64,000 nt of DNA from Micromonospora sp. U21 (GTDB lineage Bacteria; Actinomycetota; Actinomycetes; Mycobacteriales; Micromonosporaceae), in NCBI RefSeq assembly GCF_018070045.1, contig NZ_JAGPYK010000001.1, positions 1 through 64,000 of the forward strand. Reading direction: 5' to 3'. Positions 52,107-58,614 of this stretch are shown in pieces. The first letter of the stretch is position 1. Each line of letters begins with the position of its first letter. The notes under the pieces are model-generated. The model was not told where the DNA came from. It made no database searches and saw only the letters and a list, made by a program, of their open reading frames with translations. The position numbers and the translations under genes were made by a program.

Positions 52107-53297
52107 TCAGCTCAGCACGGGTACGCCGGAGACGTCCACGGTTTCCGGATACTTCAGCCCGGCGCCGGTGTTGAGCACCACCACCCGCTCACCGGCCCGG
52201 ATCCAACCGCCGGCGCGCAACTGCCGCGCCGCGGTCAGGCAGGCGGCACCCTCCGGGCAGAGCAGCAGCCCCTCCCGGCCGGCGAAGTCCCGCAGATCGG
52301 CCAGGATGTCCGCGTCGTCGACGGCGACGGCGGTGCCGGCGGAGGCCCGCAGCGCGGCCAGGATCAACTCGTCGCCCAGCGGCGCCGGCACGGTGATGCC
52401 GAAGGCCACGGTCTGGGCGTCGGCCCACGGCCGGGCCCGCTCCTCGCCGGCGGCGAAGGCCCGCACGATCGGCGCGCAGCCGGTCGACTGCACCGCCACC
52501 AGCCGGGGCAGCTTGTCGCCGATCCAGCCCAGCTCGCGCAGCTCGTGCAGCGCCTTGTGGATGCCGATCAGCCCGACACCGCCACCCGTCGGGTAGATGA
52601 TCACATCGGGCGGCTGCCAGCCGAGCTGCTCGACAATTTCGTACCCCATCGTCTTCTTGCCCTCGAGCCGGTAGGGCTCGCGCAGCGTGCCGGCGTCGAA
52701 GATCGCCCCGGCGGACTCCGCGACCAGCTCGGCCACCCGCCGGCCCGCGTCGCCGATCAGCCCGTCGATCAGGCGCAGGTCGGCGCCGGCTGCGACGCAC
52801 TCACGCCGGCAGATGCCCGGCGCCGCCAACGGCATGACGATGGTGGCTCCCATCCCGGCCCGTGCCGCGTACGTCGCCCAGGCCGATCCGGCATTGCCGT
52901 TGGTGGGCATCGCGATCCGCTGGACACCCAGCTCGCGGGCCCGGCTCACGCCGACCGCGGCGCCGCGCGCCTTGAACGAGCCGGTCGGGATCAACCCCTC
53001 GTCCTTGACCATCAGGTCCTCGATGCCGATCTCGGCGCCGTACGTCGGGACGCGCAGCAGTGGCGTCCAGCCCTCGCCGAGCGTAGTGACGTGTCGGGGG
53101 TCGGCGACCGGCAGCAGCTCCCGGTAGCGCCACAGGTCGGCCGGGCGCAGCGGAAAGTGCTCCGGAGTGACCGCCTTGGCCACCGCCGGCAGGTCGTAGC
53201 GGGCCAGCAGCGGGGAGCCGCACTCGCAGAGGTTGTGCAACTGGTCGGCGGCGTGCTCCCGGCCGCAGCGCGGGCAGTCCAGGTGGGTCAGGTACAC
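52107..53297 (-). CDS. thrC: Threonine synthase
   Basis: The GTG at 53297 has GAGGAG upstream. The 396 residues begin with a small zinc-ribbon-like start (HLDCPRCGRE, then LCECGSPL), then the PLP fold: the Schiff-base Lys lies in PTGSFKARGA (near 110), the phosphate loop in PTGGGVGLIG (near 245) and a Ser/Gly-rich PTNGNAGSAWA near 137. This is the arrangement of threonine synthases, which convert phosphohomoserine to threonine. A related threonine dehydratase-like or cysteate synthase role cannot be fully excluded. A homoserine kinase gene is not next to it. Confidence 0.85.
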   Translation of the reverse strand: MYLTHLDCPRCGREHAADQLHNLCECGSPLLARYDLPAVAKAVTPEHFPLRPADLWRYRELLPVADPRHVTTLGEGWTPLLRVPTYGAEIGIEDLMVKDEGLIPTGSFKARGAAVGVSRARELGVQRIAMPTNGNAGSAWATYAARAGMGATIVMPLAAPGICRRECVAAGADLRLIDGLIGDAGRRVAELVAESAGAIFDAGTLREPYRLEGKKTMGYEIVEQLGWQPPDVIIYPTGGGVGLIGIHKALHELRELGWIGDKLPRLVAVQSTGCAPIVRAFAAGEERARPWADAQTVAFGITVPAPLGDELILAALRASAGTAVAVDDADILADLRDFAGREGLLLCPEGAACLTAARQLRAGGWIRAGERVVVLNTGAGLKYPETVDVSGVPVLS

Positions 53298-53311
53298 GTC
53301 GCTCCTCGCCC

Positions 53312-53827
53312 TCAGACCGCATCGATGCTGAGCCAGCGCCGGCTGCGCCTGCCCGGCTCGTAGACAGAGTCCAGCCGCTTGGCGACCACGCCGGGCAGGC
53401 CCTGCTCCCGCCCGGTGCGCAGCGCCTCGTCGCCGACGCCGGGGAACCACGGCGGAGTCTGCCAGTGCGTACCGGTCAGCGCCAGCCCGTCCAGCAGCTC
53501 GCGGCGTTGCGCGTACGGCACGTCCACGCTGCTCACGCCCTCGAGCCAGAGCAGGTCGACGAGCAGGTACTGGGCACCCGTCGGGACCCGGCCACCGCTG
53601 GACGGGCGCGCCGGGCGAACCCGGCCGGCACCGTCGATGCGGACCAGCACACCGTCCAGCACCGCCTCGGTCGGTGCCAGCGCCTCGGCCAGCGCGCGCA
53701 GCCACGGGTAACCGCCGGTGATCTCCTCGTCGGTCTCCGAGAGCAGCCGCAGCCGCCCGCCGGAGACGTACGCCATCGCCCGGACCCCGTCCCAGCGCAG
53801 CTTTGATCGCCCCAGGAGGCGACCCAT
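53312..53827 (-). pseudogene. 3' half of a split LigD-like gene (ATP-dependent ligase domain)
   Basis: The frame from the CAT at 53825-53827 (an in-phase ATG) to the stop at 53312 encodes 171 residues similar to the nucleotidyltransferase core of LigD-type ligases: LRWDGVRAMAYVSGGRLRLLS, AVLDGVLVRID, LLVDLLWLEG and GVVAKRLDSVYEPGRRSRRWL, in order. The usual catalytic K-x-D-G is R-W-D-G here and the DGE motif is DGV, so it is already degenerate. Its 5' part is separated from it by the integrated element; the phosphoesterase half lies at 60074-60352. Joining the two across CCCAT keeps the frame. The gene is therefore interrupted, and probably inactive before that. Confidence 0.75.
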
Positions 53828-53840
53828 GGGAACACTACCG
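53814..53840. other. attL: left attachment junction of the integrated element
   Basis: Host sequence (AGGAGGCGA) runs into the shared core CCCAT (53823-53827) and then the element arm, with CTACCG at 53835-53840. The opposite arm, CGGTAG at 60059-60064, is equally far from the core at the other end, with 7 bases between core and arm in both cases. The core is found by comparison with the right junction. Confidence 0.7.
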
Positions 53841-54389
53841 TTCACCCTGCCCACCTGCGAGCAGCCGGCCACCGTCCGGATGCCGGTCTACACCCCCGCC
53901 AACGACGGCAGCGGCAGCAGCCTCGACGCCATCGCCTACGCCTGCACCGAACACGCCGGCCAGGCCGTCACCGCCCTCCGGGCCGCCGACCTGAGCACCT
54001 ACCCGGAGCCGATCGACCCCGACGTCACCCGCACCTGCGGGCACGTGCACATCTTCCCCACCGGCGGCCTCGCCGACCCTGCCGACGTCGCCCCGGACGC
54101 CGCACCACCCGCCCACCCGGAACACCCGCGCTGGTGCGACCGTGACGACTGCGAGCGCCGCGGCGAGCGCCGCTCCCGGGCGCTGGAGACCGACACCAAC
54201 CGGCCCGAGGCCGTCATCGTCGCCGTGGCCCTGGTCCAGTCGCTGCACCCGGCCGCCGCGCCGATGGTGAGCCTCACCGCCGTCGACGGGCCGACCGCCG
54301 GGCGGGTGGTCATGTCGATCGGGCAGGCGCGGGTGCTGCGGTACCGCCTGGCCACGCTGATCGACGTGGCGAAGGGTGGCCGGCGGTGA
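53826..54389 (+). CDS. DUF6907-like cargo protein, first gene of the element
   Basis: The ATG at 53826 uses the AT of the attachment core followed by G. The ribosome site AGGAGG lies in the host half of the junction. The 187 residues have an N-terminal region with Cys/His (ACTEH, RTCGHVH), a HPRWCDRDDCE motif near 100 and a conserved ending RPEAVIVAVALVQSLHPAA then VMSIGQARVLRYRLATLIDVAKG. I recall such proteins (DUF6907) from actinobacterial integrative elements and phages; the function is unknown. It overlaps the next cassette by GTGA. Confidence 0.75.
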   Translation: MGTLPFTLPTCEQPATVRMPVYTPANDGSGSSLDAIAYACTEHAGQAVTALRAADLSTYPEPIDPDVTRTCGHVHIFPTGGLADPADVAPDAAPPAHPEHPRWCDRDDCERRGERRSRALETDTNRPEAVIVAVALVQSLHPAAAPMVSLTAVDGPTAGRVVMSIGQARVLRYRLATLIDVAKGGRR

Positions 54390-54579
54390 GCCGGGCACGG
54401 CGGGAGCACCTGCTCCGCGCTCTGCTCCGCATGGTCGCCCTGTACGGCGAGGCCGAGCGTACGTTCGCGCGGCTGCCGCTGGCCTCGCTGGAGGGCCGCC
54501 GGGCCGCGCCGCCGCCCGCCGGTTCGCCGCTGTCGAGCGGATCGCCCATGCCCTCGCCAACCAGGGCGGTGCGCGGTGA
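54386..54579 (+). pseudogene. Small coupled gene with a frameshift
   Basis: The GTG at 54386 overlaps the previous stop as GTGA. In this frame the first 40 residues are helical and reasonable (RREHLLRALLRMVALYGEAER). In the other frame, from about 54515, a sensible ending ARRFAAVERIAHALANQGGAR leads to a TGA at 54577-54579 that overlaps the next GTG start. A net loss of one base in the run of CCG/GCC near 54505-54520 would join them into one gene of about 64 codons. Either a real mutation or a sequencing error in a GC run. Confidence 0.65.
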
Positions 54580-55061
54580 GCCGCGCCGTGAAGGAGGCGA
54601 TGCTGGCCTCCCACGACCTGCCCAAGACTGAGCGCCTGGTCCTCATCGCCATCGCCGCCCACGCCAACAGCGACGGTGACGCGTGGCCGTCGGTCGCCAC
54701 GATCGCCGACTACGTGGGCTGCTCGGCCCGGACTGTGCAACGGTGCCTCGCCAAGCTGGTCCAGATGGGCCGTCTGGTGGTCGCGAGGGTCGCGCACGTC
54801 GCGACCCGGGTCTACCGGCTGGTGACCGGGCAGGCGGTGACATCGCCGGCTGCGGGGGTGACAGATTCGCCGGCCGGGGCGGCAGATCAGCTGCCCGGGG
54901 GTGACACGCCTTGGGTGTCACCCGAAGTTGAAGATCATGGGAAGTTGAAGCGCGCTGGCGCGCGGGACTGGCGTCGCTGGATTCCGAAGAGCAAGAACAC
55001 CCCGGGCGGCTGGCCGGAGCGGCGGGGCGCGGCTCTGCCGGTCGCCAGCCGCAGCGGCTAG
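54576..55061 (+). CDS. Helix-turn-helix protein of the element, with amber stop before a Cys-rich end
   Basis: The GTG at 54576 overlaps the previous TGA. The 161 residues start with a winged-helix HTH (LPKTERLVLIAIAAHANSDGDAWPSV in part, then CSARTVQRCLAKLVQMGRLVV), as in replication or control proteins of phages and ICEs. The stop is TAG at 55059. The same frame continues for 25 codons, CPRHRGCPAGNCGPCRSEALAGGVR, to a TGA at 55137-55139 that overlaps the next GTG. The Cys pattern (CxxHRGCPAGNCGPC) looks like a genuine zinc-ribbon end, so the TAG may be a nonsense mutation or be read through. Confidence 0.75.
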   Translation: MSRAVKEAMLASHDLPKTERLVLIAIAAHANSDGDAWPSVATIADYVGCSARTVQRCLAKLVQMGRLVVARVAHVATRVYRLVTGQAVTSPAAGVTDSPAGAADQLPGGDTPWVSPEVEDHGKLKRAGARDWRRWIPKSKNTPGGWPERRGAALPVASRSG

Positions 55062-55135
55062 TGCCCCCGGCATCGGGGATGCCCGGCGGGGAACTGCGGT
55101 CCGTGCCGCAGCGAGGCGCTCGCTGGTGGTGTGCG

Positions 55136-55514
55136 GTGAGCCGGGCGGATCGGTGGTGGCGGCCAGCACCGCGGCGCAACGTGCGCCCCGCGGTCCGGGC
55201 CAACCGCCGGGGTCTGCCGACCAGCGGCCGGGTCTCCGAGGTGTGGGAGGCCGGTTACCGGGTGGGTCGCGCTGACGACACGACCGACGACCAGCGCGAC
55301 CAGTACGAGCAGCTGCGCCGCCTGGTCGACGCCGCCGAGGACGGGGACATGTCGCTGCTCGACGCGTTCCTTGAGGACGGCGGCCAGGCCGCCGGTGACG
55401 ACCTGCTCGACGTCGCCGACGCCGCCGGCGTCACCCCCGCCCGGCGAGGTCGACGGCGGGCAGCTCGTCGACGAGCTGGAGGCGTGGCTACGCGACCGGA
55501 ACGGCAACGGGTGA
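55136..55514 (+). pseudogene. Hypothetical coupled gene with one apparent frameshift
   Basis: The GTG at 55136 overlaps the TGA ending the extended HTH frame. An intact frame runs through VSEVWEAGYRVGRADDTTDDQ and an acidic helical region to about 55440. There one extra C in ACCCCCGCCCGGCGAG shifts out of GEVDGGQLVDELEAWLRDRNG, which ends in TGA at 55512-55514, exactly overlapping the next GTG (GTGA). Read literally, the frame instead runs on into the next gene. Function unknown; the middle is acidic and helical. Confidence 0.6.
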
Positions 55515-55714
55515 AGGTCAAGCGCGGGGACCGGCTGGTCTGGGAACACCCAGACTGGCCGGTCCCGCTCTACATCGCAGTGGTGCGGGTCGCCCGGGAC
55601 GGCACGTGGGCGGACATCGACGTGCGCATGTTGACGTCGCAGTGGTCTCGGTGCACGCCACTTCCACTGTCGAGTCGATGCCGGCCGGACAACTCGACAG
55701 TCGAGCAGGGCTGA
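55511..55714 (+). CDS. Short hypothetical protein of the element
   Basis: The GTG at 55511 overlaps the TGA of the corrected upstream frame. The 67 residues start VKVKRGDRLVWEHPDWPVPLY and look like a small SH3-like beta barrel (IAVVRVARDGTWADIDVRM). No family recognised. It is the last gene of the plus-strand cassette; the convergent toxin gene ends 39 bases further on. Confidence 0.55.
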   Translation: MKVKRGDRLVWEHPDWPVPLYIAVVRVARDGTWADIDVRMLTSQWSRCTPLPLSSRCRPDNSTVEQG

Positions 55715-55752
55715 ACCCACGCGCGGGGGGCGCCGGAGTGCCCGTCGGCGAT

Positions 55753-56286
55753 CTAGCCCGCCGGCGGTCGTCGCCCGACTGCTGCAGGGCGCCGGCGGGC
55801 GAGCTCGGCACGGCGCTGCTCGTAGTTGACCACCCGGTCGCGCCGCAACCAGTAGACGTTGGGCTGACGCGCTGACGCCAGCGCGCAGATTGCGCCGAGG
55901 TTCGCCTGCACCAAGTCGATGATCTCCTGCCGCAGCACGTCCCCCGGAAACAGGAACATGTGGACCTTGGCGTCGAGCAGTGCCCGCAGCTCGACCTCCC
56001 GCCGGAGGATGTTCTGATCGCGGCCGAACACCACCCAGCCGCGACTGCCGATCACCGGCAGCCAGTCCTCATCCCTCACGCCCTGCTCCAGGCGGTCCCG
56101 CCCGAACACCGACGCTGGGCTGTGCACGCGGTAGCCGAGATCAGCGATGAACCGGCGCAGAGTCCGGCCATGCATGTTCTCGTCGATGTAGAACTCAGGC
56201 GGCGCGGCCCAGGAGGATGCGCGCGGCGGTGCGGACGTCGTGGATGTCGAGGCCGAACTCGTCCGCGACTGTCTCAGCGCTTTCAC
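55753..56286 (-). CDS. VapC45-like PIN-domain toxin
   Basis: The 177-residue frame has no ATG in a sensible place. It is opened here from a GTG at 56286, 92 bases inside the upstream antitoxin gene, but the real beginning may be nearer PEFYIDENMHGRTLRR. That segment has the first acidic residues of the PIN-like (VapC45/PIN_10) fold, followed by GYRVHS, DEDWLPVIGSRGWVVFGRD and MFLFPGDV. The family is typified by M. tuberculosis Rv2019. The Arg-rich tail is probably disordered. Predicted RNase toxin, co-translated with its antitoxin. Confidence 0.65.
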   Translation of the reverse strand: MKALRQSRTSSASTSTTSAPPRASSWAAPPEFYIDENMHGRTLRRFIADLGYRVHSPASVFGRDRLEQGVRDEDWLPVIGSRGWVVFGRDQNILRREVELRALLDAKVHMFLFPGDVLRQEIIDLVQANLGAICALASARQPNVYWLRRDRVVNYEQRRAELARRRPAAVGRRPPAG

Positions 56287-56854
56287 CCGCCTTCATCATG
56301 CCGGCGACGTCGGCCACCCGGGCGCCCGTGCCCGCGAAGATCGGCTGCCCGAAGGACCGCCGCATGTTCACGATCACCTTGGAGGGCTGCCAGTTGGTCA
56401 GCGTCAGCTGCTCGGGGAGGTTGTTGCGGTCGAACGCGATGTACTCCATGTGATCGGCGACGATCTCCTTGATCACATGCTGGTTGGTGCCGCCGACGAT
56501 CAGGCCCTCGCCGGCGCGGCTCTTGCTGAAGTCCCAGAGCACGTCAATGCCGTCGGTGGCCAGCTCCGGCGCCACCAGCACGTACTCCCGGCCGAACTCG
56601 CGCTGGAGCTCGTTGAGCGCCGGCCGGATCTTCTGCGGAACGACGCCGGCGGTCCGCAGCGCCTCCAGGACGTGTGCTTCCGCCAGCGCGATGAACGTGA
56701 CCGGCAGTGCCGCCCGCTCGTCAACGACGTGCAGCAGCGGGCCGCCTCGCGGGTATCCGCGTGCCCACCGGTGGAACGTCTGCCGTGGCACCCGGAGATG
56801 GCGTGCGGCTTGGGCCAAATTCAGAATTCCTTCCGTAAAACGGATGTCGTCCAT
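56195..56854 (-). CDS. VapB45-like antitoxin (HTH plus DUF433)
   Basis: The ATG at 56854 has AAAGGGGG upstream. The 219 residues start with a small HTH (ILNLAQAARHLRVPRQTFHRW, about 10-30) and have a long alpha/beta middle (about 45-150). They end in a DUF433 domain (GTGARVADVAGMMKAGESAETVADEFGLDIHDVRTAARI, in pieces), where the D-x-H-D helix resembles an antitoxin HTH. The order matches Rv2018 of the VapBC45 pair. It should repress its own operon and neutralise the PIN protein encoded next (overlapping). Confidence 0.75.
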   Translation of the reverse strand: MDDIRFTEGILNLAQAARHLRVPRQTFHRWARGYPRGGPLLHVVDERAALPVTFIALAEAHVLEALRTAGVVPQKIRPALNELQREFGREYVLVAPELATDGIDVLWDFSKSRAGEGLIVGGTNQHVIKEIVADHMEYIAFDRNNLPEQLTLTNWQPSKVIVNMRRSFGQPIFAGTGARVADVAGMMKAGESAETVADEFGLDIHDVRTAARILLGRAA

Positions 56855-57120
56855 TTCGCCCCCTTTCCGAACGCCATTTCGTCGTCCCGAGCATTGCATA
56901 TCCAGTCCGCTCGGCGCACCACCGTCAGGGGTGTTGCGTGCGACGGACGGATGTGCTCTGCCGTCACTCGCTCGGCAGGGATGCTGTCCGGCTCGTCTCG
57001 TGCCGCGCGGCGCCGCCATACCGCCACCGTGATCTCGGCGAGGGCCTGCGACAGAGCCTCAGCCGCGGCACGGCCACCCGGGCTGTCCGGGTCAATCGGA
57101 TCGATCTTCTTCGCACTCAT
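56821..57120 (-). CDS. Small hypothetical protein upstream of the antitoxin
   Basis: From the ATG at 57120 a 99-residue frame overlaps the antitoxin start by 34 bases. The first 40 residues form a plausible helix (GRAAAEALSQALAEITVAVWRRRAAR), the rest is unremarkable and there is no ribosome site. It resembles short helical proteins of actinobacterial integrative elements, but the call is weak. Confidence 0.35.
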   Translation of the reverse strand: MSAKKIDPIDPDSPGGRAAAEALSQALAEITVAVWRRRAARDEPDSIPAERVTAEHIRPSHATPLTVVRRADWICNARDDEMAFGKGAKWTTSVLRKEF

Positions 57121-57263
57121 GCCCGGCAGCGTGCCGGGCCGAGACGAGCGGAGGGGAGACACCCGGCCCGTCGGATGCCTCCCCCCTTTCCCGTCCTACC
57201 GCGGCCGCGGCCCCGACGGTCCGACCGGCCCGGGTGGACCACCCGGCCGCGGCTGCCCCGGCA

Positions 57264-57713
57264 TTAGAGCAGCACCGCCGTGATGACCCGGTTGTCGAAG
57301 TCGACCTGCTGGCCGAAGTTACTGCGATACCGCATCGTGAACGTCGTCGCGCCGGGGTTCAGGCCCGTGAGCATCTTCTGTGAGCCGACGCCGAAAATGC
57401 CGACGTTGCTGGGCGCGCCGCCGGCCTCGATGTGGGCGCGGATACGCCGGTCACCACTCGGCGGCAGGGTGTTCGCTCCGCTGATGTCGATACCGGCGTC
57501 ACCGGAGACGGCCCCGGGGGCGAGGACAGACCAGCCGATCTGCGCGGAGAAGATGAGCAGGACGCGGCCGGACGGCCGCACGTCAACGGTGACGGACGGG
57601 CCGCCGTCGAGGTCGACGTAGCTGGTGCTGGTGGTGGAGTGCTGGGCGAGCTGCTCGCCGGTGACGGTGTCGATGGCGGACAGGGCCGACGCCGCCTCGG
57701 GGGTGCCGGGCAC
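57264..57713 (-). CDS. Phage-structural-like C-terminal fragment joined to the primase frame
   Basis: After residue EGEK of the primase frame the sequence changes character. It reads VPGTPEAASALSAIDTVTGE, then a beta-rich segment SYVDLDGGPSVTVDVRPSGRV, then NPGATTFTMRYRSNFGQQVDFDNRV, the style of C-terminal domains of phage tail or appendage proteins. There is no start codon of its own at the joint. This indicates a deletion or recombination that fused an old primase to a tail-type gene. The stop is immediately followed by ATG and a 22-codon Gly/Pro-rich ORF. Confidence 0.5.
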   Translation of the reverse strand: MPGTPEAASALSAIDTVTGEQLAQHSTTSTSYVDLDGGPSVTVDVRPSGRVLLIFSAQIGWSVLAPGAVSGDAGIDISGANTLPPSGDRRIRAHIEAGGAPSNVGIFGVGSQKMLTGLNPGATTFTMRYRSNFGQQVDFDNRVITAVLL

Positions 57714-58217
57714 TTTCTCACCCTCGACGACGTAGACGGTCGCCCCGGCGGCGGCTGCATCGAGTACCCGGGGCAGCCGATAGAGCACCCGGCGGGTGTC
57801 GCCGAGCTTCTACCGGCGGCCGCTCTTCGCGGTCGGGTCGGGCCGCCACTGCACGAAGTCCTTCTCCGGGCAGCGCACCACCATGAAGAGCAGCTCGCCG
57901 GCCTCGTCGACGTATCGGTACTCGGCGGCGATGCCGTGTCCGCACGGCGTCCAGTCGTCCCGCCCGCCGCTGCTGGTCTTCGGGGTGTCGAACAGGTCGG
58001 CGGCGGACATGTCCAGGGCGGACAGCATGGCGTCGGTGTCGCAGCCGGCCTGGCACTTGACCAGCGCCCGGTCGGGCGTGCCGGTGACGGACAGGCTCGG
58101 GTTGCGGTCTTCGTGGGCGGGGCAGTTGGCGCTGGCCCGCTGGCCGGACTGCTCCACCACCTTGCAGCCGTGGGCGCGCAGGGCATCGGTGATCCGCTCG
58201 TATGCCGTCTCGGTCAC
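57714..58217 (-). pseudogene. Truncated DNA primase with an internal amber stop
   Basis: The GTG at 58217 overlaps a small upstream stop (GTGA). The first 135 residues form a primase zinc-finger start: CPAHEDRNPSLSV and VKCQAGCDTDAML supply Cys and His. The frame then meets TAG at 57810-57812 and continues in the same frame as KLGDTRRVLYRLPRVLD and VYVVEGEK, a toprim-type primase segment. In relatives this point is usually a Trp (RRWKLGDT), so TGG to TAG is likely. Sequence homologous to the rest of the primase is missing after EGEK. It cannot make a working primase. Confidence 0.7.
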
Positions 58218-58318
58218 CGGCTGCACCCGTCATGCGTTGCTACGCTGCGGGGGACAGCTTCGCCGGCCGTCGTGAGGGCCGTCCCGTTCCCGTCGGGGCG
58301 GCCGTTCTTGTGGCTCAT
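58214..58318 (-). CDS. 34-codon coupled ORF between the 81-residue protein and primase
   Basis: The ATG at 58318 overlaps the stop of the 81-residue gene (ATGA), and its TGA (58214-58216) overlaps the primase GTG (GTGA). The peptide starts MSHKNGRPDGNGTAL and has no recognisable motif. Two exact 4-base overlaps for so short an ORF support it as a real coupled gene or as a translational linker. Confidence 0.5.
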   Translation of the reverse strand: MSHKNGRPDGNGTALTTAGEAVPRSVATHDGCSR

Positions 58319-58560
58319 GCCGCCTCACCGACCTGGCCGCCGCCGGCAGACTTCAGTAGCCCGGCGAGGCGGGCGCGCTGCTCGTCGGTCAGCGGCGGGG
58401 CAGCGTCGACCAGACGCGAGATGTGCCGGGCCAGCGCGGCCTCACGCATTTCCTGCGAAGCGGCCTGGGTGGTGGGGTGGTCCGCGCCGTGGTGGCGCTT
58501 GCGCGAGGCGTACGCAGCTCGCTTGGACCGGAAGGAAGCGTCGACCGAGCCTCTGGGCAT
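58315..58560 (-). CDS. Short basic protein of the element
   Basis: The ATG at 58560 starts 81 residues. The N-terminal half is basic (MPRGSVDASFRSKRAAYASRKRHHGADH, in pieces). The C-terminal helix has AALARHISRLVDAAPPLTDEQRARLAGLLKSAG (in pieces), a pattern I know from short proteins of actinobacterial integrative elements. No known function. No clear ribosome site, so a leaderless message is possible. It starts the minus-strand primase cassette. Confidence 0.65.
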   Translation of the reverse strand: MPRGSVDASFRSKRAAYASRKRHHGADHPTTQAASQEMREAALARHISRLVDAAPPLTDEQRARLAGLLKSAGGGQVGEAA

Positions 58561-58614
58561 GGGGACCAGAGCACCTATCTCGACGTCCTAACCAGCCTAG
58601 CAGAGGAAGATCCA

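Noticed and set aside
57185..57263. Gly-Pro-rich collagen-like stretch readable on both strands
   Set aside because: The minus-strand version is a 22-codon ORF starting at the TAATG after the tail-like frame and the plus-strand version is antisense. Too short and low-complexity to call.
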